Shown here piece after piece: positions 7,641-16,051 of a DNA stretch of 37,620 nt; position 1 is the stretch's first letter, and each line of letters begins with the position of its first letter. The translations under genes were made by a program, and so were the position numbers. The DNA lies in contig CARUQW010000005.1 of the NCBI GenBank assembly GCA_949077355.1, positions 1-37,620 on the forward strand. The letters are read 5' to 3'. The DNA comes from an uncultured Clostridia bacterium. Its GTDB lineage: Bacteria; Bacillota; Clostridia; TANB77; CAG-508. The notes beneath the pieces were generated by a model, which was given only the letters and a program-made list of their open reading frames with translations, was not told where the DNA came from and did no database searches.

Positions 7641-10600
7641 TAGCCAAATAAACTCATTTGGTTGCTTTGGCTCATTCCTTCTAAACAACCAAAGGCTTTT
7701 AGTAAGTCAGTTACAGAGTTACCTACTTTAGAACGTATTTTTAGGTCATCGATTGACATGAATTTTCCTTCTTTTCTTGCATGAACGATTCCTTGTGCTG
7801 CTACTGTTCCTAGTCCTGGTATGCTGTTTAGTGGTGGTCGAATTCCTCCTTCTTCTACTAAGAATTTTGTGGCATCTGATTGGTACAAGTCCATTGGTAG
7901 GAAATTGTATCCTCTTTCATACATTTCCAATACTAATTCTAAAATAGCATACATATTTTTGTCTTTAACGGTTGCTGCATTCCCTTGCAAGTCGATTTCT
8001 TTCATTTTGTTTTTTACTTTTTCTTTTCCAAATATCATGCATTCACTATCAAATTCGTCTGCTCTAATAGAAAAGTAAGATGCATAATAGGCTAATGGCT
8101 CATGTACTTTAAACCAGGCAATTCGAAAGGCATTGGTTACATAGGCTGCTGCGTGGGCTTTCGGGAACATGTATTTTATTTTTTCACAGGATTTGATATA
8201 CCATTCTGGCACATTGTGTTCTTTCATTAAGGCTACATATTCTGCCCATTTAGCTGGGTCTTTTAAGGCTTTTCCTTTACGTACTGTCTCCATGATTTTG
8301 AAGGCTGGATTTGGTGGTAGTCCTTGTTTGATTAAGTATATCATAATATCGTCACGACAACAGATGGCATCTTGTAGAGTTACCGTTCCTGCTTCGATTA
8401 AGCTTTGTGCATTTCCTAACCATACATCAGTACCATGGGATAATCCTGATATTCTAATCAATTCGTCAAAAGTGGTAGGTCTTGTATCTACTAGCATCCC
8501 CCTTACAAATTTGGTTCCAAATTCCGGTACCCCAAAACTTCCTACTTCAGAGTGAATTTGTTCTGGTGTTACACCAAGTGCTTTGGTAGAACTAAAAATT
8601 GACATTGTATCCTTGTCATCTAGTGGTACTTTGGTTGGGTCAATTCCTGTAATGTCTTGTAACATTCTTATCATGGTTGGGTCGTCGTGCCCTAGAATGT
8701 CTAGTTTTAATAGGTTTTGGTCAATAGAGTGATAATCAAAGTGAGTCGTTACAATATCAGAATTCGGGTCATCTGCTGGATGTTGTACAGGACAAAATTC
8801 ATAAATTTCTCTTCCTTTTGGTACAACGATAATTCCTCCTGGATGTTGTCCTGTGGTTCTTTTTATTCCTGTACATCCTCCTGCTAATCGTTGTGTTTCT
8901 GCACGATTAATTGGAATGTGTCTTTCTTCAAAGTATTTTTTTACATAACCAAAGGCGGTTTTGTCTGCAATCGTTCCTATGGTTCCTGCTTTAAAGGTTG
9001 TTCCTTTGCCAAAGATGACTTCTGTATAACGATGGGCTTTTGCTTGGTATTCTCCTGAAAAGTTCAAGTCGATATCAGGCTCTTTGTCTCCGGTTAAATC
9101 CTAAGAAAGTTTCAAATGGAATATCCATTCCATCTTTTGCTAGTTTATGCCCACATTTTGGACATTCTTTATCTGGTAAATCAAATCCATTTTTATAGCC
9201 ATAATCCGTAAAATCTGAATATTTGCAATTTGGACATCGATAATGAGCTGGCAAAGAGTTTACCTCTGTAATTCCTGTCATATTCGCTGCAAAAGAAGAA
9301 CCAACTGAACCTCTAGAACCAACGATATAACCATCTTCATTCGATTTCCATACTAGTTTTTGGGCAATAATATACATAACTGAAAAGCCATTTCGAATAA
9401 TGGAATCTAGTTCTTTATCTAACCTATCTTGTACAATTTCTGGTAAAGGATCACCATATAGTTCATGTGCTTTTTCATAAGCAATATCTTTGATTGTTTG
9501 CTCACATCCTGGTATGTGTGGCGGGCACTTTTCTGGTGAAATGGGACTAATTCGATCACACATATCAGAGATTAGATTGGTATTGGTTACCACTACTTCA
9601 TAAGCTTTTTCTTTTCCTAAATAACTAAATTCTTCTAACATTTCTTCGGTTGTTCTTAAATACAATGGTGCTTGGTTATCTGCATCATCATAACCTTGTC
9701 CCGCTTCTAAGATACGTCTATATACTTCATCTTGTGGGTCCATAAAGTGAACGTCACAAGTTGCTACCACTGGCTTATTTAGTTTTTCTCCTAAGTCTAC
9801 AATTTTTCGATTGATATCACGTAAAGCTTCTTCATCTTTTACAATTTCTTTTCGAATTAAGAATTGATTATTTCCTGTTGGTTGGATTTCTAAATAATCA
9901 TAATCATTAGCAATTGCCTCTATTTCTTCATCTGTTTTTCCGAAGTTCAATCGCTTGATATAACTCTCCCGCTTCACAAGCACTTCCGAAGAATTAGTCC
10001 TTCCGAATATTTTTTGTACAAACTTTTTAAAATTCTAGGCTTTCTATAAAAATAGTGTAAGTGAGAAAGTGATACTAGTTTGTATAAGTTTTTTAATCCT
10101 ACATAATTTTTTGCTAAAATAATAGCATGGTAAGTTTTTAATTTTTTATATTCTTCTTTTTTGGCTTCTTCTGTACTACTTACTTGGTCAATATCATCAA
10201 TATTTTTTGCTCCACGTTTTTTTAACATGTCTATCATAACATGAAAAACTTTAACAGTTGTGTCTACATCGTCTAAAGCTCGATGGGCTACTTCTACTTT
10301 AATTCCTAGATTTTCAGCAATTTTTCCTAACTTATATTTCTTATAATCTGGGAATAAATCTTTGGCTAAACTTAAAGTATCCAAATAAGTATAATCAAAT
10401 TGATAGCCTAAATTTTTCGCATTTTGCTTTAAAAATCCCATATCAAATGGTGCATTATGAGCAACTAAAACAGAGCCTTCGATAAACTTTAATATTTTTG
10501 GAAATACTTGCTCAATGGTTTCGGCATCTTTTACCATATCATCTGTAATATTGGTAACTTCTGTTACTCTTTGTGGAATATGTTTTTCAGGATTTACAAA

Positions 10601-12424
10601 GCAACTAAATTGGTCAATTACTTCTCCCTCTTTTATCTTCATAATTCCTACTTCTGTTATTTTTTCTGTTGTCGCTGAAAATCCTGTTGTTTCTAAGTCT
10701 AGTACACAATAAGTGGTGTCTATTTCCTGTCCTTTACTATTGGTAACAATGGCATTTTTATCAGGAGCTAAATAGGCTTCTACACCATATAATATTTTCA
10801 TATCTGGATTATCATACCCCAACATTTTATGCGCTTCTGGAAAAGCTTGCACAACTCCATGGTCTGTAATGGCAATAGATTTCATTCCCCATTTCATTGC
10901 TCTTTTAATTAGGTCTTTTGCTGATGTCATAGCATCCATTTGGCTCATTTGGGTATGCATGTGTAACTCTACTCTTTTTACTTCTGCGTTGTCTTGTCTT
11001 GTTTCTTTTTTTAGTCCACTTTCCATTTCTACAATGGTATTGGCCATAACAGTTAGTTCATTGGAAAAACTATCCATTTGTGCCGTTCCCGCAACCATTA
11101 ACCCTTTCGCACTTTGAATCCTTTTCATGCTTCTTTTTGCTTTTTCTTTATCAAAAAAGGCTTTACAAGTAATGGTACTCGTTCCATCATATAAGTCAAA
11201 ACTAAATAAGGTTTTTCCTGATTTTAAAGTTCTATCTTCGGTAAAAATAACTTCTCCTTGTAAGGCTACTCTTCCATCATCAACTCCTAAGTCTTCTACT
11301 TTTACCAATGGATCTGTTATATTAGGACTACTTCCTAAAATTAATGGGGTATCTTCTATTTCATCTTCACTTGGTAACTCTGGCAAGTTATTATCACTAA
11401 TTTCAACAATAGTATTTACCATTACAGTTACGTCTCCTGCATAGTTGTCCAACTGTGCTTTTCCAGTTGCTTTAATGGCTTTTGCTTGATTGATTTTTTC
11501 TTCGATTTCTTTCCCTTCGTTGTAATCTTTTCCAAAAGATTTACAAGTAATGGTTCCTGTACCATCATATAAATCAAAAATAATCATTCCTTTTCCAGAT
11601 TTGGTTTCTCGTACATTAATGGTTACTAATCTTCCTTCTAAGGTCACTCTTCCATCATTTGCTGTAATGTCCTTAATTTTTAAATGTTTTTCCTTAGCTC
11701 TTGATGGTTTTCCCATGATATATTCTTGTTCTTCTATCATTTCTGGCATTTGCATTTCTTCTGGGATATAACCTTCTAAATCAGTTGGTGGTGCATAATC
11801 TGGGTCATGGTATTCTGGTACTTGTATTGCTGCCATTTCTTCATTTTCTTTTTCCATTTGTTGTCTATTTTCTTCTATATGGGCTATAATTTGTGCTTCT
11901 TGCTTTTGAATACTGTCACGCATTTCTTTCATGGCATTGCTGGATAATTTTTCAGTAATGTCAATGGCATATTCTTGTCCAAATAGATTTTTTATCGTTT
12001 TTTGCAATTCTTTATCTGTCTTTTTGGCTTTTAAAAATTCCGCACCCTTGATATGCATTTGAATATAAATTGTTTTTTCGGTTACTTCTACATCACTTTT
12101 TAATAATAGCATTGGTTTGGTTAATGGATATTTGTGTGACATATAGGCTATGATGTTTTTCCATTCGTCCTTTATAGATTTTTTCTCTACTTTTTCATGG
12201 TATTGTATTTCTATGTCAATATGTTCAAATTGAAATCTTTCTTTCAAGAAGTTTTCAAAATACCATATTTCTTTAATTTCTATGTATTCATCCAAATATA
12301 AAATAACTTGTAAAGTATTCGTCTTTTTTATGATATTTAAAGCTCTTATTTCTGCATATTTTATGTTGGCATTGGTCTTATAATCACTAAATATTTCTCC
12401 TAGTTTTTTTGTTTTTTGCTCCAT
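7640..12424 (-). CDS. polC: DNA polymerase III alpha subunit, PolC type; read through three +1 shifts at CGG
   Basis: The replicative polymerase with built-in proofreading. In the zero frame it falls into pieces, but all rejoin if one C is skipped at each of three CGG codons: segments 9989-12424, 9943-9987, 9093-9941 and 7640-9091, 1593 residues in all. Order: N-terminal domain (1-240), two OB folds (about 247-343 and 374-468, an unusual duplication), start of the PHP domain (VELHMHTQ, 484), DEDDh exonuclease (CVLDLETTGF, HNAPFDMGFL, AHRALDDV, 572-740), rest of PHP, a zinc site (CPNC, CPKC), the palm (GSRGSVGSSFAA; PDIDLNFSGEYQ with the catalytic Asp pair) and the C-terminal helix-hairpin-helix region. 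The palm Asp pair lies just after the third shift, so activity needs recoding. Longer than usual (about 1450) mainly through the second OB fold. Confidence 0.93.
9090..9092 (-). other. +1 recoding site 3 of polC (AAC CGG A)
   Basis: In the zero frame the codon after GFN is CGG, and the frame meets TGA after five more codons. Skipping the C gives GGA, then GDKEPDIDLNFSGEY, the conserved PolC palm sequence with its catalytic Asp residues. Confidence 0.9.
9940..9942 (-). other. +1 recoding site 2 of polC (CTT CGG A)
   Basis: The frame entered at site 1 codes for GSACEAGELYQAIEL, then CGG. Without a shift it ends at TGA three codons later. The +1 codon GGA resumes with GKTDEEIEAIANDYDYLEIQP, typical PolC. 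Confidence 0.9.
9986..9988 (-). other. +1 recoding site 1 of polC (CTT CGG A)
   Basis: The long first segment ends in SEGLIL followed by CGG and, three codons later, TGA. The +1 frame gives GSACEAGEL, which is the conserved continuation. Site 2 lies exactly 15 codons downstream. Confidence 0.9.
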
Positions 12425-12450
12425 TTTTATAATGTTCCTTTCTAGGGGCG

Positions 12451-12456
12451 ATTATA
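12451..12456 (-). promoter_or_regulatory. Extended -10 element of the polC promoter
   Basis: TATAAT on the minus strand is preceded by TGA, forming an extended -10. No good -35 is visible. It sits about 27 bases before the polC ATG, which has AAAGGAA as its ribosome site. Confidence 0.55.
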
Positions 12457-12515
12457 TCACATCTTTTTCAAAGAAAAAAGCGAACATGTATAAAATTTTA
12501 TCAGTGTTGTAACAA

Positions 12516-12620
12516 TTCAGAATCCAAAATTCTTCCAAAGCAAAACCTATAAAAGTCGTTCCAATCGCTTGGTCAATACGATTTTATAGGTTTTGCTTTG
12601 GAAGGATTTTTAACTCTGAA
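12516..12620. repeat. 105-bp palindrome between polC and the Cys-rich ORF
   Basis: A perfect 23-bp stem (12532-12554 with 12582-12604) is extended inward by TCG/CGA beyond one bulged G and outward by TTCAGA/TCTGAA (12516-12521, 12615-12620), around a 20-nt loop. There is no T run in the right place for a simple terminator and no ORF. It could be a miniature inverted-repeat element or an RNA hairpin. Confidence 0.6.
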
Positions 12621-12764
12621 TAAACTTTTTTACTAACATCAAGATTTTTTTGTTTTCTTTGTAACACATTTTTTCAAACCACATATGATATATCATACAA
12701 AGGAAAACAACAAAAGAAAAATGAAAAATAAAAACATATTTCTTTATGGAAGGGGGTCTAGACT

Positions 12765-12881
12765 ATGCCAGAAAATAGAGGATGCGGTGGATTCGGATTT
12801 GGTGATGACTGTTGCTGGATTATAATCCTAATATTATTAATCTGCTGTTGCTGTGGTGGTAACAGAGGAGGTTGTTGCTAA
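12765..12881 (+). CDS. Tiny Cys/Gly-rich membrane-segment protein
   Basis: 38 residues: a short polar head, GCGGFGFGDDCCW, one very hydrophobic stretch of Ile and Leu, then CCCCGGNRGGCC and TAA. Eight Cys are grouped in the second half and a ninth lies near the start. AAGGGGG lies about eight bases before the ATG and a strong terminator follows at once, so it looks like a real single-gene unit. It resembles small YjcZ-like or Cys-rich spore-coat peptides of Firmicutes in size and layout, which is inference. A CATATGATA box at 12681-12689 has the form of a sigma-K -10, but no matching -35 was convincing. Confidence 0.65.
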   Translation: MPENRGCGGFGFGDDCCWIIILILLICCCCGGNRGGCC

Positions 12882-12892
12882 TCGAAACAACC

Positions 12893-12929
12893 AAAAAAGG
12901 CATGTAAGTCTATCTTACACGCCTTTTTT
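12893..12929. terminator. Bidirectional terminator between convergent genes
   Basis: A 16-bp stem with one A-C mismatch (12893-12908 with 12914-12929), loop TCTAT, A6 on the left and T6 on the right. It serves the Cys-rich ORF and the convergent GH3 gene, whose TAG is at 12930-12932. Confidence 0.88.
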
Positions 12930-14021
12930 CTACTCTAAACCACACAAGTTTCTTATTCTCTTGATTTCTGTATTTACTGTTTCAATATCAATTCCTTCTA
13001 GTTCCATTTCATCAGAAATACCATATTTTTGTTTTGCTTTTATAATCCTTTTTACACTTCTATTAATTCTACCTTCTTTTATTTTTCCTTGTTCTACTTG
13101 TTTTATTATTTTTTCTATTGCTTTTTTCTCCTTTTCTTTATGAAAACGAAACACAATTACATCATTTCCTGCTTGAAATGCCTTTTTGATTGCTAATTCT
13201 TCTCCATAAATAAAACGAATTGCTCTCATTTTTAAATCATCTGTAATAATCAAATTATTATATCGATATTTTTTCCTCAAATATTTTCCTATAAATTTTC
13301 TAGATAAAGAAGCTGGATAAATTCCACTTACATTTGTGATTAATAAATGTCCTACTAATATTGCTTCTGCTCCATTTTGTATCGCTTGCTCAAACGGATA
13401 CATATCTTCTTTTTCTAAACTCTTCATTTCTTGTTTTATGATTGGTAACAAGTAATGGGAATCTTTCTGCGTTGCTCCATGTCCTGGAAAATGCTTAATG
13501 ACAGGTAAAATCCCTTGTTCTTGCATTTTTTTCATAGCAGCTATTCCATATTCAGCTACCACTTCCTTGTTATCTGCATAACATCTATCTCCAATAGCAT
13601 GCCTGTTTTTAAATCTTTTTATATCCAATACAGGAGCAAAATTAATATGATAGCCAGACTGTTTTAACATTTTTGCAATAATCTCAGCTGATTTTTCAAC
13701 TTCTTCTAGCCCACCCCTATTTGCTATTTGATTAGCTGATGGCAAATTAAAAATTTCTTTTGGCATTCGATTAACTCTACCACCTTCTTGGTCAATAGCA
13801 ATCCATAATGGAAGCTTATTTCTCTTATTGATTTCTTTTAGTTGTTTAATTAGTGCTAGCATTTGTGGATAAGTACTAAAATTTTTTCGATATAAAATAA
13901 TACCTCCCACTTTATATTTTGTTATCATTTCTTTTATTCTATCTGTTATATAATTTGTGTCCATTCCAATGATAAGCATTTGTCCTACTCTTTCCTGTAT
14001 TGACAAGTCTTTTATTTCCAT
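12930..14021 (-). CDS. nagZ: Glycoside hydrolase family 3 protein, beta-N-acetylhexosaminidase type (NagZ-like)
   Basis: About 363 residues of a single GH3 N-terminal barrel. AIDQEGGRVNRMP, FAPVLDI, KHFPGHGATQKDSHY (the His/Asp loop that acts as acid-base in NagZ enzymes) and LIITDDLKMRAI (with the nucleophile Asp) are all present. These enzymes remove N-acetylglucosamine from peptidoglycan fragments. No signal peptide is seen, so a cytoplasmic recycling role is likely. The start is uncertain: ATG at 14021 is chosen over upstream GTG/ATG codons because AAAAAGGA lies 12 bases before it. It lies downstream of the cadherin-like gene, 66 bases away. Confidence 0.85.
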   Translation of the reverse strand: MEIKDLSIQERVGQMLIIGMDTNYITDRIKEMITKYKVGGIILYRKNFSTYPQMLALIKQLKEINKRNKLPLWIAIDQEGGRVNRMPKEIFNLPSANQIANRGGLEEVEKSAEIIAKMLKQSGYHINFAPVLDIKRFKNRHAIGDRCYADNKEVVAEYGIAAMKKMQEQGILPVIKHFPGHGATQKDSHYLLPIIKQEMKSLEKEDMYPFEQAIQNGAEAILVGHLLITNVSGIYPASLSRKFIGKYLRKKYRYNNLIITDDLKMRAIRFIYGEELAIKKAFQAGNDVIVFRFHKEKEKKAIEKIIKQVEQGKIKEGRINRSVKRIIKAKQKYGISDEMELEGIDIETVNTEIKRIRNLCGLE

Positions 14022-14087
14022 CTTTACACTCATTCCTTTTTGGTACACAAATCTGGTTGAAAAGAGCTAAAATTAGTTAGAACATTT

Positions 14088-15297
14088 TTATTTAAATCTC
14101 TTTCCCTTATGCTTTCCTTTTCTTCTTTTATCATGATAAGGACTACTTTCTTCAAACTCCCTATCATTTCCGAGATGTATAACCATTTAAATATTTCTCT
14201 TTTAAACTATCTTTTGACATATTATCAAAATCTTCTTCCTCTTCGAATTCCTCTATTTCATCTTCTTGCTCATCGATATCTTTTAAAGCTCTCGGCATCT
14301 CTTCTTCGTCTTCATCATCTTCATAGAATCCAATTCCTGAAAATTCTTCTGCTATATTTCTGTTTCTTCTTCGTATTATAATCACCATAATAACGATAAT
14401 AAGAAGTACCACTCCTACTGCAGTTCCTATCATTATTTTTTGTTGTTTTGCTTTTTTTTCTGCTTCTTCTTTCGCTATTGCTTCTTCATCCACCAAGCTC
14501 TTATTAACAGTTATCTGGTAGGTTGCTATATTTTCACCATTTTTTTCTGATACTAGTATCGTAATAATATTTTCACCTTCTTGCAGGTTATTATTTCCTA
14601 CTATTTCTACCACATAATCTTCTTGTGTTGCCTTTGTCTCAATATTTAGCTTCAAATCTTCTCCAATGTATTTCATGGTATATTCATAAACATTCGTATT
14701 AAACTCAGGTACCAAATTCAAATTATTTATTTTTAATTCTGCTAATCCTTTTCCATCTTGTTTTTCTACTTCTTCCTTAACCTCTGTTTGCGTATCTTTT
14801 TCCTTTTCTTCTTTTGACTCTTCACGAGTAATATTTAAAGTATATGTTTTTTGTGTTCCATTTTCTGCTGTTACAACTACTTGAATCGTATTGTTTCCTT
14901 TTTTTAATGTTTTTTTTCCCGTTCCTGTAATTTTTGCTTTTGCCTCTTGTGCTGTCGCATAAACTTCTATTGTGTCTGTTTCTTCTGGAACTGAAACTTC
15001 ATAAGATGTCTTTCCATATTTAAATCCTGTAAAATCATGTGGTTTAATTCCTAAATTACTTAAATTAGCATTACTCGATTTTTCTACTGTTTTATTTTTA
15101 TTTTCTGTTGCAGAATTCATACTATTATTCGTTTGTTTTGTTGTGTTTTCATTTGTTTGCGTTTTGGCTGCATTTTGTGTTGTCGTATTAGTTTCATTCG
15201 CCGCTTCATTTTCAGTCACCATGATTCCTAATAACATAACTACCATAATTGCTATTGTCATCATTATTTTTTTTACTTTTTTCTCATTTACTCTCAT
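14088..15297 (-). CDS. Surface protein with two cadherin-like beta-sandwich domains; +1 shift at CGG near the end
   Basis: 402 residues if the CGG at 14170-14172 is read with a +1 shift. Order: signal peptide (about 10-33), Thr/Asn-rich spacer, two cadherin-like beta-sandwich repeats (about 79-160 and 185-270; each has a Tyr-containing motif, a KGNNTI or EGENII turn and a final YTLNIT or YQITVN strand), a membrane segment (about 288-310), then a very acidic tail. In the zero frame the protein would end two codons after CGG. The +1 frame adds 27 residues rich in Lys/Arg (GNDREFEE at its start, KGKRFK at its end) before TAA at 14088-14090. AGGAGG overlaps the maf stop codon, so it is cotranscribed with maf. 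Role unknown; adhesion or wall contact is inferred. Confidence 0.75.
14170..14172 (-). other. +1 recoding site of the cadherin-like gene (TCT CGG A)
   Basis: The zero frame reads Arg-Lys-stop after TCT. The +1 frame runs on for 27 codons of basic residues. No homologue was compared, so this is supported only by the fixed CGG-GGA pattern and by the plausible tail. Confidence 0.65.
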
Positions 15298-15312
15298 CTT
15301 TCTACTACCTCC

Positions 15313-15894
15313 TTATAGATACTTTTTTATCCTATCATATAACTTACTGGTAGATAAACCTACCGCACTGTTAAAATCTCCTACTATCTTTTCTATATGT
15401 TTCATAAATTCATCTTGAATCGAAAATGCTCCTGCCCTATCCATAGCCTTCCCCGTTGCAATCCATTTTTCTATTTCTTCCTCTGTCATATCCTTAATAT
15501 AAATTTCTGTTGTTGTACAATCCATCTTTTCTATTTTTTGTTCTTTCTCTTGTATCAATACAGCCATAGCAGTTATCACATTTACTTTTGTATTTTTTAA
15601 TTCTTTCAGCATCCTCATTGCAGCTTTTTCGTCTTTTGGCTTTCCATAAACTTTATTTTCTTTTTCAACAATGGTATCTGCTGCAATCACAATTCTTTCT
15701 CCGTTTGTCTTATTCCATACCGCTTCTGCCTTTTCATAAGCTATTTTTTTAATACGGTCTTCTATTTTTAAGCTCATATCCATTTTTTCTTCTATTTCAC
15801 TAACTATTATTTGATATTTCTTTACTCCTAGTTGTTCTAATAAAGCTTTTCTTCTGGGTGATTGCGACGCTAATATTATTTGCATTTTATTCAT
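15313..15894 (-). CDS. maf: Maf-like nucleoside triphosphate pyrophosphatase
   Basis: 193 residues with the Maf signatures ASQSPRRKALLEQLG at the N-terminus, AADTIV in the middle and GKPKDEKAA after it. Maf enzymes hydrolyse dTTP, UTP or modified nucleotides to the monophosphate and pyrophosphate, a house-cleaning function linked to division arrest in Firmicutes. The first ATG (15894) has AAGGA close upstream; a second ATG three codons in is possible. It is the first gene before the cadherin-like gene and is divergent from the U32 peptidase. In-frame CGG is absent. Confidence 0.93.
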   Translation of the reverse strand: MNKMQIILASQSPRRKALLEQLGVKKYQIIVSEIEEKMDMSLKIEDRIKKIAYEKAEAVWNKTNGERIVIAADTIVEKENKVYGKPKDEKAAMRMLKELKNTKVNVITAMAVLIQEKEQKIEKMDCTTTEIYIKDMTEEEIEKWIATGKAMDRAGAFSIQDEFMKHIEKIVGDFNSAVGLSTSKLYDRIKKYL

Positions 15895-15986
15895 TCTTTC
15901 CTTCTATTAATTTGCTTTCATTTTATCATTACCATTTTTTTTCGTCAACTAATTTTAATTTTATTCTACAATTTATTTCATTTTTG

Positions 15987-15995
15987 TGATACAAT
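15987..15995 (+). promoter_or_regulatory. Extended -10 promoter of the U32 peptidase gene
   Basis: TGATACAAT gives an extended -10 with TACAAT at 15990-15995. No strong -35 is visible. The start codon follows about 55 bases later. Confidence 0.5.
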
Positions 15996-16051
15996 ACTCA
16001 AAGAGGGACTACATGGATGTTCCTAAAAATCCTATTTTAAAGGAGTTTATT

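Noticed and set aside
7640..12424. polC as a pseudogene or as three separate genes
   Set aside because: All breaks are CGG codons with a Gly codon in +1, the joined product is a complete PolC, and the pattern repeats in other genes. Independent decay would not choose the same codon.
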